64,000 nt of DNA. It comes from Rostratula benghalensis (Eukaryota > Chordata > Aves > Charadriiformes > Rostratulidae). Under the pieces are notes generated by a model that did not search any database, was not told where the DNA came from, and was given only the letters and a program-made list of their open reading frames with translations. The stretch covers positions 2,031,298 to 2,095,297 of the forward strand of contig VXAI01000097.1 in NCBI GenBank assembly GCA_013399305.1. Reading direction: 5' to 3'. Below are positions 50,074 to 64,000 of the stretch, piece after piece. The position numbers were made by a program, and so were the translations under genes. Each line of letters begins with the position of its first letter. The first letter of the stretch is position 1.

Positions 50074-50284
50074 TTATTCTTCTTTGTCCATTGTTTTAAG
50101 CACTGAGTCTTCTCCCAAGATTTTACACAGTTCATTCAGTCTCTGCTGCATTTTAGGAATTCCTGCAAGTTGGGATTCCAGTCTCTGTTTTTCCTCACTC
50201 AGTGATAAACGGATAGCGGTGTCCAACTGCTCGAAACGCCAGCCACCTTGTCCATCAAACTGCAGCAAGTGACTGTGGTACTTC
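50074..50284 (-). CDS. ABCD2: ABCD2 exon 10: C-terminal tail and stop
   Basis: The exon starts after the acceptor ...CTACTGCAG with the G that completes Trp (TG|G), then reads [11 protein letters not shown], then [32 protein letters not shown] and [16 protein letters not shown], ending VLKTMDKEE and TAA at 50076-50074. It encodes 69 complete residues after the split Trp. The [10 protein letters not shown] / [24 protein letters not shown] wording matches ABCD2 rather than ABCD1 (FEKLDSAARL, QILGEA) and is unlike ABCD3. The tail is a heptad-rich helical segment known in ABCD1/2 to aid dimer contacts. The C-terminus appears slightly shorter than in human. The stop codon overlaps an AATAAA hexamer. 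Exons 7-10 make up 188 of roughly 740 residues. Confidence 0.95.
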
Positions 50285-53731
<3,447 letters not shown>

Positions 53732-53816
53732 TTATGGTAAAACATCCGAGCCATGCCCATCCTTTGTTTTTCCCCTCCTGATAAGACATCTTTCCAATCC
53801 ATGATGGCATCCCAGC
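53732..53816 (-). CDS. ABCD2: ABCD2 exon 8: ABC signature motif
   Basis: 85-nt exon reading (G)[17 protein letters not shown] then [12 protein letters not shown], with Lys split AA|G. LSGGEKQ is the ABC signature (C-loop) that clamps ATP on the partner subunit. The acceptor is TTTTTATAG and the donor GTAAGC. The 85-nt length and phases (2 bases carried in, 2 out) fit the ABCD1/ABCD2 exon pattern. The neighbouring exons join in frame. Confidence 0.96.
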
Positions 53817-56154
53817 CTATAAAAAAAATGCAAACAGAACATGTCAGAACATTGTTAATTTATGAAGGAAATGCATCTTCACTTGCAACAACTCTGCAAG
53901 GTGCAACCAAAATCACAAAGAGTATTTCCACTGCAGAAGAGACAGCTCAGGGTTCTGGATCGTGACTTCTGAAATACCTCAATGCCTTCCCACTGGCACT
54001 CAGTTGGAAAAATGTCCCCCAAATCATGTCAATTTTGAACACAGAATTTAACCTTGGTCACGTAGGTTAAATACCGCATTCTTACTTACCATCTCTTAAA
54101 AAAAACCACGTTTTACCTGCATATATAATTTTTTTTGTCATGTTTGCTTTATAGAACAATTTACATTTCTTCTTGAAAGGTGTGAGTGGAAATATAAAAT
54201 AAACATGAAGAGCAGTGCCAGACTCCACTCATTACTGTAGGCAAAGAATAGCTGTCAGCAAAGTCAACAGAAACACCAATGCAGACACTGGGATGCATTC
54301 TGAGGACACAGACAAGCAGCTGACACAAAAGTACACAGGGACAGAAGGGTTTTCTCTACAAACTTCCCACTACCTTGTATTTAGAAATGACCCACAACTA
54401 TTTGAACACTGCCTATCTTTATTTAATATTCTGCATGGCCTCTAACCCATTTTTTTCTTCATCACTTTCAGAAACGTGCAACAGGAGCATGATGATTTTA
54501 CCTGCAATCTCCCAGTGGACTGGTGTTCCTGTGAGTACTCTGGCATGATTCATTCCCACTGATGAAAAACTTCAAATACCAAAGTACGCTACTGAAAGCA
54601 AGTTTTCAATCAAAACATCCAGAAGATAGAGTAGGAAAGCAGATGAGTTTTGAAAAGGGACAGCGTGGATGCAGAGAAAATCTGGTAAGACATTTGTTTC
54701 AGTAGATCACCTATTCATGAGACAGGTGGCTGGAGTGGGGCCAAGTGAGGAAGAGAGCACTTTTCCAAATCAGCCTAGCACTGTAACTAAAAAAATTAAC
54801 ACCACAATCAAAACCCCTTTTCTGCCACTGCCCAACTGAAAATAAACATTTGCCAGAAAAGACTATAAACAAGTAGGGTGGGTTATGTCATTTCTGATAC
54901 CTGACCAAAGGTGAGGCAAGTGGGGCTTGATATGGTGCGGGAGGCTGGGAGTGCTCTGCCTGTTCTTGATGCTACACCAGGGCTTGACAGGTCTGAAAAA
55001 AAAACCCATGGAGGCTTCTGTGAGATGCAATTGATAGCACTAGAGAATGAATTCCAAGAATTTTCTCTATGTGAAATTGCAAAATATAATGCCATGATTG
55101 TTTAATATATGTGTCTATAGCTAGATTTAAAAACCAGGCATGCACATGCCAGTAATAAATCAACGTTAGTGATCCTATTGTTTTTCCTTTGTTTCCTTCC
55201 ATTCTTGTTTAAGGTTCACAGTGGGCACCCCCCCGGTGAGAGGGGTAAGCAGAATACAGTGCTTTCTATCAGCAGACTCGTAGCAAAGAGGGAGTTGTGT
55301 AATGATTAATGGAATCATCACCATTTGGATGAACTCTGGTAAGGGGAACAGATATACAGAGGCTGCTGCTGCTGAGCAGTCCCAGTGCTGGGACCACACA
55401 GAGAGCTGCAGTAGTTGTTCCACCAACTCCTTCGGCTTCCAAAAATGACTGCAAAATGCCTGGAGCACTCCTTTCTGGCAAGGGTTCCAGGAGCCAGGGA
55501 TGAGAATGGTCCTTCATGAAAGCCACAGAAACAACTGTGCTTCTGAAGACAACGTTCAGGCTGCTGCTTATATTCTACTGTTTTTAAGCTGAGAATATAG
55601 ATGAGCTCCTGGGATCTGGATCTGAGCTAGAGTGTGGGTGGGTTGCTGGGTGTGCACACGTGCCTGGGGAAGCAGTGCCTGCCTCCATACAGTTTCTTCC
55701 AGGTGAGCTGGTTTATAAATGAAGTTTAAGAAGCAGCAGCACCTTGTTAGCAAAATCATTCTATTATTTCCCTTAAAAGTGTAAGATTTAGCCTCTTTTA
55801 CCAGTACACTAAGGTCATCTCTGTGGTCACTTCAACTTAACATTCAAACAAATATTTGAAGTGTGTCTTGCCTCCTCTTGCCTAGCTCCCTCCCTGAACT
55901 CTCCTATTTGTCACTTGGAATGTCTCAAACAAAAAAGGATCCATTTTAATAGTATCCCTTTTAAAAATAATTTTCTAATGTCTGAACTATTTCCTCTGAA
56001 CTCTTAGGCACTATAACTCACAATAAACTGACTCCCCACTGTGCATTAACAATAATGCACCTACTTGTTTCTATTTTCTTCCTGCTGACATGACACGGGT
56101 CAGTGAAGGTCATTATTGTTCTGAAAATATCAGCCAAGTCAGTGGCTCACATCA

Positions 56155-56275
56155 CCCACAGCTACATCCACTTTACAAATGAAGAAATGAAATGGCTTGT
56201 CCATAAACACAGCACAATTCTCTCAGTAGGTAGAAATATAATCCTGGCTTTCAAGAGTCCAAATTCCTTGCCCAG
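56155..56275 (+). mobile_element. MIR-like CORE-SINE relic
   Basis: Motifs in order: 'actttacaaatgaagaaatg', 'ggcttgtccataaacaca', 'agtaggtagaaatataatcc', 'tggctttcaagagtcc'. These correspond to the MIR consensus ATTTTACAGATGAGGAAACTG, GACTTGCCCAAGGTCACA, AGTAAGTGGCAGAGCCGGGAT and CTGACTCCAAAGTCC. Inserted in ABCD2 intron 7, opposite to the gene. Old amniote SINE; detection is by word order only. Confidence 0.5.
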
Positions 56276-58599
56276 CTTCTTGTTGCACGTAGCCTTTGAT
56301 TGCACATGGTACGATGCGGATGTGATGAACACAGGCTATCACAGAAATGCTTTTTGCAACCAGTAAGACAAAGAGCACATGTAATGTGCTTGGGGCAAAG
56401 CAACAACAGTAGAAACACATAGAGCTGTCAGCAGAAACTAGTGATAACCTTACGACAGCAGCATTTTATTTTTCTTGCATGGCTCCTTTTCTAATTCATT
56501 TTACCTCAGTTTTCTGAAGGAAAAAGCAATCTAAATTTGACAACAACAACAATAAGAGTTATATCTGGGGCCCATGTATTCTTCATCCTTGTGAATCCTG
56601 CAAGACAGAGCATTCAGCTGCCATAAAAATATACACTTAAAAATTCCTTTTCCAGACCTACACTCCAATGCACCTCATCAGACATGGGCTGGAGGGTTAC
56701 AGGAGAAAGGCTCCTGAAGCAAACTACAGCCACAGCGTCCACCCCTAGTGAGTTTCTGAACATGGAGGTCTCCTGCACAGTCTATGTCCCCAGGTAGTTG
56801 TCAAAGTGGAGGAGAGCCCTGGTGCTGTGCAGGATGACCTTGATGGCATGGTCCTCAGCGGAGTATGACACCGCAAGGATTTGTGTCTCTGGATTTCAGA
56901 GCCACTGAAAAAGCCAGCAGAGCACTCCAGAGTTCCTGGTGGTACCAGCAACAACCACAAATCCAGAGCTAAAATGATCCGATGAAAAAAATCTCGGGGG
57001 GAGGAAATGTGCTTGTCTGTGCATCTATACGTGGCCTAGCCCAAAGGTTCCCTGGACAAGATCCAAAGATCTGACAAATGTGGAAAATAATGAAGAACAA
57101 TTATAATCTGGGGTGCTGAGAAACCATAAACAGGTTGAACTTGTTCAGTAATGTCACCAGCCCTAACCTGACAGGCCCGGTCAAGCCTCCAGCCTGCTGC
57201 TACACGTATTCATGGCTCCTCTCATGTGACAGGCTATCAGCAGCCCAAGGCTGCAGCACCATTGGCACTTGCTAAATATACACAGATTTCAAAGCAGGTC
57301 ATAAAGGAGCCACTTCATCTATATCCACTGCACAGCTCCACGTGATTACCCACAGCTTCTGGACATGCCTATTCACCACCCATGCTGAATGGACAGCTTC
57401 TTGGCTATCCTCATTTTGTATGAAATTATTGTTCTGGTAGAGCTAGCAACTATTCAGGTGTTAATGGGGGCAACCTTATTGATAATATAAAGGGAAGTAA
57501 CACAATGGCATCCCTTGACCATCCAGCAGGTGAGAGAAACATTGGTGTGGGCCCCAGTGGGAAGGAGATTCTGCCCCCAGTAGTAAGGGGGGGCTACAGT
57601 CAACAGCCACAGCTCTAGGTCCTTCTAGGGCTTGGGCTCAGGGACATCTGGAATGGCGGTGGTGGTGGGGAAGGAGATGTTATTTTGGTGGCTTTGATGC
57701 ATTCTGTTCTTACTGACTGAAAAAAATCTTCATCAGGGTAATACAGAAGTTAAGTGCCAAACTGGACTACTTATTCTTGTAACCATTCTATTTACTTCTA
57801 AACCTGATTGGGAGGAAGCATTGGAAGCAACAAGAACAATGTCGGGCTCTTGTTGGCTAGAGTCTGGTGACCCTTGTACTGATGCAACGTGGAAGTAATT
57901 CATCTAAAGGCAATAAAGTTACACCGGGACAAACTGAGTCTGATTTTTTTTGTGCACTTCTGGCTCTGTCTGACTTTTTCAGAACTGCCCACAGGGAGCA
58001 GAACACAAAACTGCAAAGCATCATACTATAGACACATTGCATTTGTGGTCAATTAAAGCACGACAGGGTCAGGCCATAAGGACCCTGCCATATGTTCGAG
58101 GCTTAATATTGCATAGGATAGGTGAAAGGAGAAGAGAGGTAAGGCTCTGAAGGAGAAGAGCATTTACAGAAAAAAATATTGAAGAATTACATTAGATTTC
58201 TATAACTTAATGATGGACAGATAGCTAGCTTCACTCTTAAAAGGGACGGTTAATGGAAATGGTTAAAAATAGCACGGGCGTGTCCCTTACATCCACAAGA
58301 ATCTGAATAACTAAAAATGGTTTCTTTTTTTTTCAGCTGTAGTACATTTTCAAAAAGTGCATATAATATATAATTAGAAACTTGATTGGAATTTTTCAGC
58401 AAAACCTTTTTTTTTCCTGTTGGAAAATGCTAGTGTTTGTCAACCCTCAAAGCAGTATGTATTAAGGAAAAAGAGAGTTTGGGGGTAATCCCTTGTTCTA
58501 TGGGCTTCTTTGTTACTTTGCATAGAAAACAAAAAGTTCACTTTTCAATAGAAGTAATTTTCATTTAAACATCTGATTTTATATGAAAGAAAAATTCAG

Positions 58600-58648
58600 C
58601 TATATATATGCATAAATTATATACATATATATATGTATACATGTATAA
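58600..58648. repeat. AT-rich microsatellite with 20-bp palindrome
   Basis: TA/TACA-type repeats in ABCD2 intron 7, including the perfect palindrome TATACATATATATATGTATA at 58620-58639. Cruciform-prone and likely variable in length. Confidence 0.85.
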
Positions 58649-60670
58649 ACCAAAATGTCAGTTGTTCACTTTCAAGAAATGTTTCTCTGGATTTTTGGTT
58701 CAAAACCCAGAAAACGAGTCTTTGTCTTAGACTGAGGGAGCTCTAAAAATATATAAGTCTATCAAATCCATGTAACGTGTCAAATCATATGTCACGGATT
58801 TCCTCTTTGCTCCTGCCTTGGCACTTGTCTCCTGCAACTGCTCAAGGAGAAAAGGGAACAAGTAAGTGTATTATGGACCTAAAAACTTCCTGGCATGTGG
58901 TAATCTCTCCTCATTTTCCAGCTTGGCCCATTTCTGTCATTTTAGATCGCAAAGTACCTAAGACACTTTTTAAAAAACATTTTTTGTGTGCAGACTTTTG
59001 CACAGTATGCCCTTATCCTGAGGGGAGCTTCAAGAAAGCACCAGTGAACATTAATGATGTTCTCTACGCGCTTTTATAGATTGTGTGTGTCTCTCACACG
59101 TAGTCTGGCAGGCAGAAGAGCAAGAATGGGGTCAGCAGTAAAATGGGACTACTGTCCTTTGGCACAGAAAGTAGAGGTGAGACAGATCCAAAGCTGTGTT
59201 TTCAATCTGGCAATAGGGAGCACTGACCCAAGTCAACAGCACCTCCTACATGGAACATAGTAACTGCTCCATCATCACTTCCATGCTCCAGCTGCAGGGT
59301 TATAAACCACAACCACGAGCATTCAGGGACTGCTGGGGATATGGTTTTGGCCACTGAGGGTCATGTGTTGTTCAGTACATCTACAAGTACCAGCATGCTA
59401 TGAATGCACGCTCCACAGTGGCTTCTCACCACTGACAATTTAACTGCTCCTCCTTTTCCAGTTCCCCAACACATCTGGGCACTTAGCGAACTGACTCAGG
59501 AATACTAACAGGAATAGTTGTAATGTCAATGTAGGGAGTAGAGGCCTCCTCTGCAATTATTCCAGTCACTGAGTTTAGTGCTCTGCCCACTTTTTCAATC
59601 CTTGTGTCATAGATCAGGTGTGAATAACATTTTGAACCTGTAGGCATAAAATTGCTACTGTAAATGACTACTACTCCCACTCTAAAATGTGCAGAAAAGA
59701 CACCAGATGAGCGTCCATGCATACGTTTACACTTTCTGCCTTTGGAACAGAGCAACAGGCTGCCATCCAGGAATGGGAATTTAGATGTTCTCCTGGGATT
59801 CCCAGTGGCACAAGAACTACTCTTTATTGTCAGACTGATCCTGAGAAACACTAAGCACATACATTGCAAGGCAATGAGTCCCAAGTACTCTCTCAAAAAC
59901 AAGTACCAAAAACTGGCAGATAGAGGCAGGGTACATCTAGCGTTCCTGTCATCACCTCCTTAGAAGGGTTAGAAGATCCTCCTCCTCCCTAAATGTTACC
60001 AACTTTGTCCTATGTCTGTTTTTAAAGCATAATGATGGGGAGGAAATTCAAACTAGAGATTAGTGTCTGGTGGGAACAAAAGGATGACAATTATTGCTAT
60101 GCCAAAAAAAGCACCATGAAATGCTCCAGTTCCTTAAACACAAGAGAAGTCTTCAGCATCTTGACATTTGCTATGCCAGCGTACTTACACTGTCCCCTAC
60201 TCCTAGGACAAACAACACTGAGAACACACAGCAACTTAAACAGCAAGTGGTAAATAGCAACAGTCTACTGCCAGGCAGTGTGTTTTGGTTATCTTTAACT
60301 TGTTCACCCTGGTGCTGTGGTATCAGACATTCTTTCCTATGGCCCATAGTCTCACTGATCACACAAGGCAGGGAGGTGAAAGCAGACCTGACTCTCCTTT
60401 CACTCATATGCTTTTGAGTTGATTTAGTCAGTAATATTACAAGGTTTTACATCAGGTCACATTTACTAAGAAAATGAAAGAAGATCACTGATCTCACAAT
60501 GCCACGGAAAGACTGGCCATTACAAGAGAACAAGGATGTTCAGCCTGGGCATCGATTTACTGGGGAGCAGAGGAGCATTTAGCTCTTCTCCCTCCATTAG
60601 CATCAAGAGCAGCAACCACTTGGCTGTGCAGCACACACAACCACAAAATGTCTGGATCCAGTTTTGCCAG

Positions 60671-60740
60671 CTCAGTAAGTAATGTTAAAACTCACACAAG
60701 TACTTTAAAACTCAGTAAGTCATGTTAAAACTCACACAAG
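60671..60740. repeat. 40-bp tandem duplication beside ABCD2 exon 7 donor
   Basis: CTCAGTAAGT occurs at 60671 and 60711, each followed by (A/C)ATGTTAAAACTCACACAAG. The two 30-base blocks differ at a single base, so the duplication is recent. It lies 43-113 bp inside intron 7 from the exon 7 donor. Each copy also contains a donor-like CAGTAAGT, but on the opposite strand to the gene. Confidence 0.9.
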
Positions 60741-60783
60741 GAATTTATTTTGTAAAGCTTTTTTACAAAAATACGCAATTTAC

Positions 60784-60929
60784 CTCCTTCTCTTTGAACT
60801 ATGTGGTACAGATGAACTGTATGCAGGATACACTCCAGATCCTGATCTTGGTAGCCTTTCTCATGCATGTCCTCCACTGAGTCTGGATAGATGACTTGAT
60901 CACGCAGAGTTCCAATGGACATGTAGGGC
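60784..60929 (-). CDS. ABCD2: ABCD2 exon 7: start of the visible nucleotide-binding domain
   Basis: 146-nt exon after acceptor TTGCTTCTCAG, beginning with the G that completes Arg and reading [17 protein letters not shown], then [19 protein letters not shown], then [12 protein letters not shown], with Gly split G|GC at donor GTAAAT. It follows the Q-loop (IPQRPYMS in the family, whose IPQ lies in the upstream exon) and covers the alpha-helical subdomain up to just before the signature motif. Exon length equals that of exon 7 in ABCD1. Exons 1-6 (membrane domain, Walker A) are beyond the right edge. Confidence 0.95.
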
Positions 60930-63900
60930 CTGAGAAGCAAACACAGGGAAACTGGTAATCTGGAGCTGGCTCCAACCAAGCACATTTTGCCAATGTTCTA
61001 TGAGCATAGCATAATGCTTTAAACACCATGTTGCTAAAACAGAATTTATCTGTGGGTGCGTTGTGGGTGAATGCTTTTCTAAACTTACCCTAGAGACAAT
61101 GTATTGTTTCCATAACAGCTGATTACAGCATAGCAAAGGGGGTAGCATTAGCCTGAAAACAAAATGACAGATCAGGCAGAATAAACATCCACTTCATAGC
61201 CCATTCTGAATGTTTTCTCTTGGAATTGGGGAAACTCCACACTGTATTCTCTGTATTCAAGGTTTGGTATGCTTAGAGATGTAGAAATTGAATTAAACAC
61301 TCACATGTAAAAAGCAAAGTGTAACAAAAACATTGCAGCTCATACTGTGAAAGACTTCCATGGTGCAGCAGGAGACCCCCAAGTCAGGCAGGAGAGCGGC
61401 GAAAGCCTGCACACTGCTATTCCACACTGCAGAACTGGGCCTGGGCGTAACTTAGCTGGCTCTAGAAGCCAGTGTAAGACTTCTGAATTGCAAAAAGGTA
61501 CACATTACAGAGGCTGATCAGCTTAAACCTCCCAGCATCAGCCCACCTTTGCCAAACACACGGCTGATCTGTATGTGAAGCAGCTTCTGAATGACCATGT
61601 TCCGAGACCAGGTGATGCAATCTGTCTTAGGAAAACAAGATGTCTCCGCTTTGGAGAGAGAGTCACCAATCAAGGCCGTGTCTCTGGAATGGCAGAGTCT
61701 CCACAATGGACAGTCTCCACAATGTCATTGCCTGTGCCCAGCCTCTAGTGCAGCACAGGCTCCCCAAATCCTCCTAGTCTCTAAGCAAAGTCAGCTCAAA
61801 GAACAGTTTTACAGCTGTCTCAATACCCCATTCAGGCTGGGGCAGCAAAGGGAATGTAAGACACATCTATCTGAGCACCTCTTTTGCTGCTCTTGTTCTA
61901 CGAATTTCTTGCAAAGGATAAATATCCATCCTGCCCCACGGACACTGCTGATAGCCCTTGGAAGCTGCAAACACCCCAGGAATGATCTGTGAGATCTGGA
62001 GTTTGGAGGGGATGGCCAAAGCCAAAGAACAGCCAGGCTCTGGCCTCTGTCCTGCTTTCTGTGCCAAGAGTTACACTAACTCCCTCTGGGTTCACCTGCC
62101 AAAACAATATTGGTCTTATTAAAGCTGTGGTGCCAGGGGATGATGACAGAGAGGAGCACTTAAAATTGGGCCAGCAACAAGGAGGCTTCCAGGCAGCTCA
62201 CTCTTGCCATGAGAACTGCTTCCAACAACCTCACAGCATGTTGATTGAGGGGTCAGCTTTCTTCCCTGAAGAGCTCTGGACCCATGTGGTGAGAAGGTCT
62301 CAGCCATGCAGTTGAGGCTTTCCCTGACAGAGATGTGTAATACCTTAGAAAATGTCTTCCTTTCCCTTGGCTGTGTCTCTGCAGAAGGGGTGGCTCTACC
62401 CATTGTTATTTTGGGGGTCCCTGAAACTGACACCACAGAGCAATTTGAAAGGATTCACAATGCAAGAGATGTGGCATTACAGAGCTAAAGCTGCAACGTG
62501 AACTGCAAGTCACATTCAAGCTGGCATCAGCTGCACTGGTTTTGGTGCTGCAGACACCCACGGTGAAGTGTCTGTACCCACCTGTAGTTAAACTACTTTC
62601 ACCACCAGCTGGGTGAGGATGGGAAGGGCAGGGGATGCAAACTGCTCACAAATATTCGGTATTCTCCCTGCTGTGGGCAGGCACCCGGATGAAGCAAAAC
62701 CAGAACCGCAAGTCAAACACGAGCACTGCTGCTCCTCTTTGCTTATTGTTCTGCTTTGTGCTTATTGTGGGAGGAGTGCTGCCCAGGGCTGCTGCAGGAA
62801 CACTAGTGCAAGTGCAGTGAACCATTTACATTAATGGAGTTATTGCAAAATCTCAACTCCAAAAATTATGTAACTTCATGAAATAATCATCTGTTACATT
62901 TCCATACCGCTCTCCATCTAAGATCCCAAATGGCTTTACCTCCTGCATATGTAGAACTCACTTCACTTGCTCCACACTGCTGCCATCCCTGGCACAGAAG
63001 ACAGCAGCTCCACCTGGGCTCAGAAGAGTTTAGACTGGGGTGCACATAAGGCTGTGTAATTTAGATGAAGCTGCAGGTAAGGGCAAGGAGGATGGAGTTA
63101 CCTATCATATAATTTGTCTGGGGTTTAATACTTTGTTCTTGTGAAGTATGATGCTGTAATGACGAGCAGCTCTGAGATTTAACCTACAGCAAAACTGGGA
63201 AGGCAATGCTCAAAAGCAGCTCATCAGGACACTTGTTGCCACGCCGTTTACTGAGTCACCAGCACCGCTCCCCGGTACAACTGGATTTTCCTTGTGGCCT
63301 CCCATCTAAACACACCAATACTACATACACTACAGCCTCTCCCCACCTAGTCTCTAAAAATTAAAGAAAAGCCCAGCCTGCAGTGGAATAGCTAACCCTG
63401 GCAATTACTGACTAACGAGCACTAGCAGAGAGGAAGAATGGCTTATGGTTACCAGCCTGTCCTGGGAGGTGGGAGAGCACATACCCCCCATCCTACACTC
63501 ATGCCCCCGAGGGGACACTTCATCTTAATTGGCATGAGATACCTCGTTTGGGCTCCAACTCTTGACAACAAAGAGAAAACCCTCTGTGCTTGGTTCATTC
63601 CATGTATTTTAGGGTGGGGACGGGTTATCTCCTGGGGGTGTCTTCTCCCTCAATGGGGAGCAGATACCAGACAACTAACTTAGTTACCTAACGTCTACAG
63701 TGCTAAAGTTAGATGAGATCTCATCTAACTCATCTACTCATACTCTCATAATCCCATACTGAATTAGATTTCTGTAAATTGAAGACAATAACCTCCTTCC
63801 ATACCATGGGTGCCACAAAGTCAAACACACTAAAACCTGCTAAACATCAGATGTTATTGTAATTGAAGTTACATGTGCCAGACATTATATGGTAAGAATT

Positions 63901-64000
63901 ATGGGTAACTAGATGCAGCAACAGAGAAATTTTGGCTTTGTCAGTAAGCTCCTTGTTAAAATACTGTTTTCATTAAATTTTTAGTGGTTCAAACAACAAA
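60930..64000 (-). other. ABCD2: ABCD2 intron 6 (runs off the right edge)
   Basis: I searched the minus strand for exon 6, which should carry an IPQR codon run and follow Walker A (GPNGCGKSS), and found none, so intron 6 is at least 3.07 kb. No transposon recognised. A perfect 24-bp palindrome lies at 63707-63730. Confidence 0.75.
63707..63730. repeat. Perfect 24-bp palindrome
   Basis: AGTTAGATGAGA followed directly by its exact reverse complement, with centre GATC and no spacer. It is followed by further 'catctactcatactctcat' partial copies of the arm. Located in ABCD2 intron 6. Confidence 0.95.

Larger units (their letters stand above)
53817..60783 (-). other. ABCD2: ABCD2 intron 7
   Basis: 7-kb intron with GTAAAT donor and TTTTTTTTATAG acceptor. 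It contains a MIR-like relic (56.1-56.3 kb), an AT-rich palindromic tract (58.6 kb) and a 40-bp tandem duplication just inside the donor (60.67-60.74 kb). No internal exon recognised. Confidence 0.9.

Noticed and set aside
61591..61992. 133-codon plus-strand frame in ABCD2 intron 6
   Set aside because: No known domain; overlaps minus-strand frames; no splice or start context of note.
60930..64000. ABCD2 exon 6 and Walker A
   Set aside because: No IPQR-type or GPNGCGKSS-type coding stretch on the minus strand up to the window edge.

Overview
This window is vertebrate nuclear DNA, almost certainly from a bird. The evidence is split, intron-rich coding sequence with canonical GT-AG sites, CR1 retroposons (young copies with the typical 3' end and very old copies), one short CpG island, and a 150-base run of N that marks an assembly gap. 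Only about 0.6 kb of the 64 kb is protein-coding. The species cannot be fixed from the sequence alone.

Layout. Bases 1-20205 are the 5' part of the very long first intron of KIF21A, a kinesin-4 family motor gene on the minus strand. Its first coding exon (20206-20249) lies in a GC-rich promoter (about 20030-20740). The promoter holds a GGA/G-run tract, a YY1/TISU-like AAAATGGCTG element whose ATG opens a 15-codon upstream ORF, and a CA-rich higher-order minisatellite just upstream (20735-21420). Bases 21421-50073 are intergenic or 3'-flanking DNA with a sequence gap, young and ancient CR1 copies, ancient SINE-like relics and short tandem duplications. No protein-coding exon is recognisable there. 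Bases 50074-60929 carry the last four coding exons (7-10 by comparison with the ten-exon family structure) of ABCD2, a peroxisomal very-long-chain acyl-CoA half transporter, also on the minus strand. The remaining 3 kb to the right edge is intron 6, and exons 1-6 must lie beyond base 64000.

The ABCD2 exons join with consistent phases (146, 85, 126 and 211 nt). Together they encode the C-terminal half of the nucleotide-binding domain (signature LSGGEKQ, Walker B ALLDE, H-loop ITHR) and the C-terminal tail. ABCD2 lies upstream of KIF21A in the same orientation, about 30 kb away, which matches the KIF21A-ABCD2 gene order of human chromosome 12q12. The two genes have unrelated functions (fatty acyl-CoA import and axonal/cortical microtubule control); adjacency here is conserved synteny, not an operon.

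I did not find a new multi-gene system. The items most worth checking are the KIF21A promoter architecture (uORF at a YY1/TISU-like site, GGA/G-run tract, higher-order CA minisatellite, candidate upstream splice donor), the ancient CR1/MIR/tRNA-SINE relics, homeodomain-site-rich non-coding segments, and several perfect palindromes or recent short duplications.
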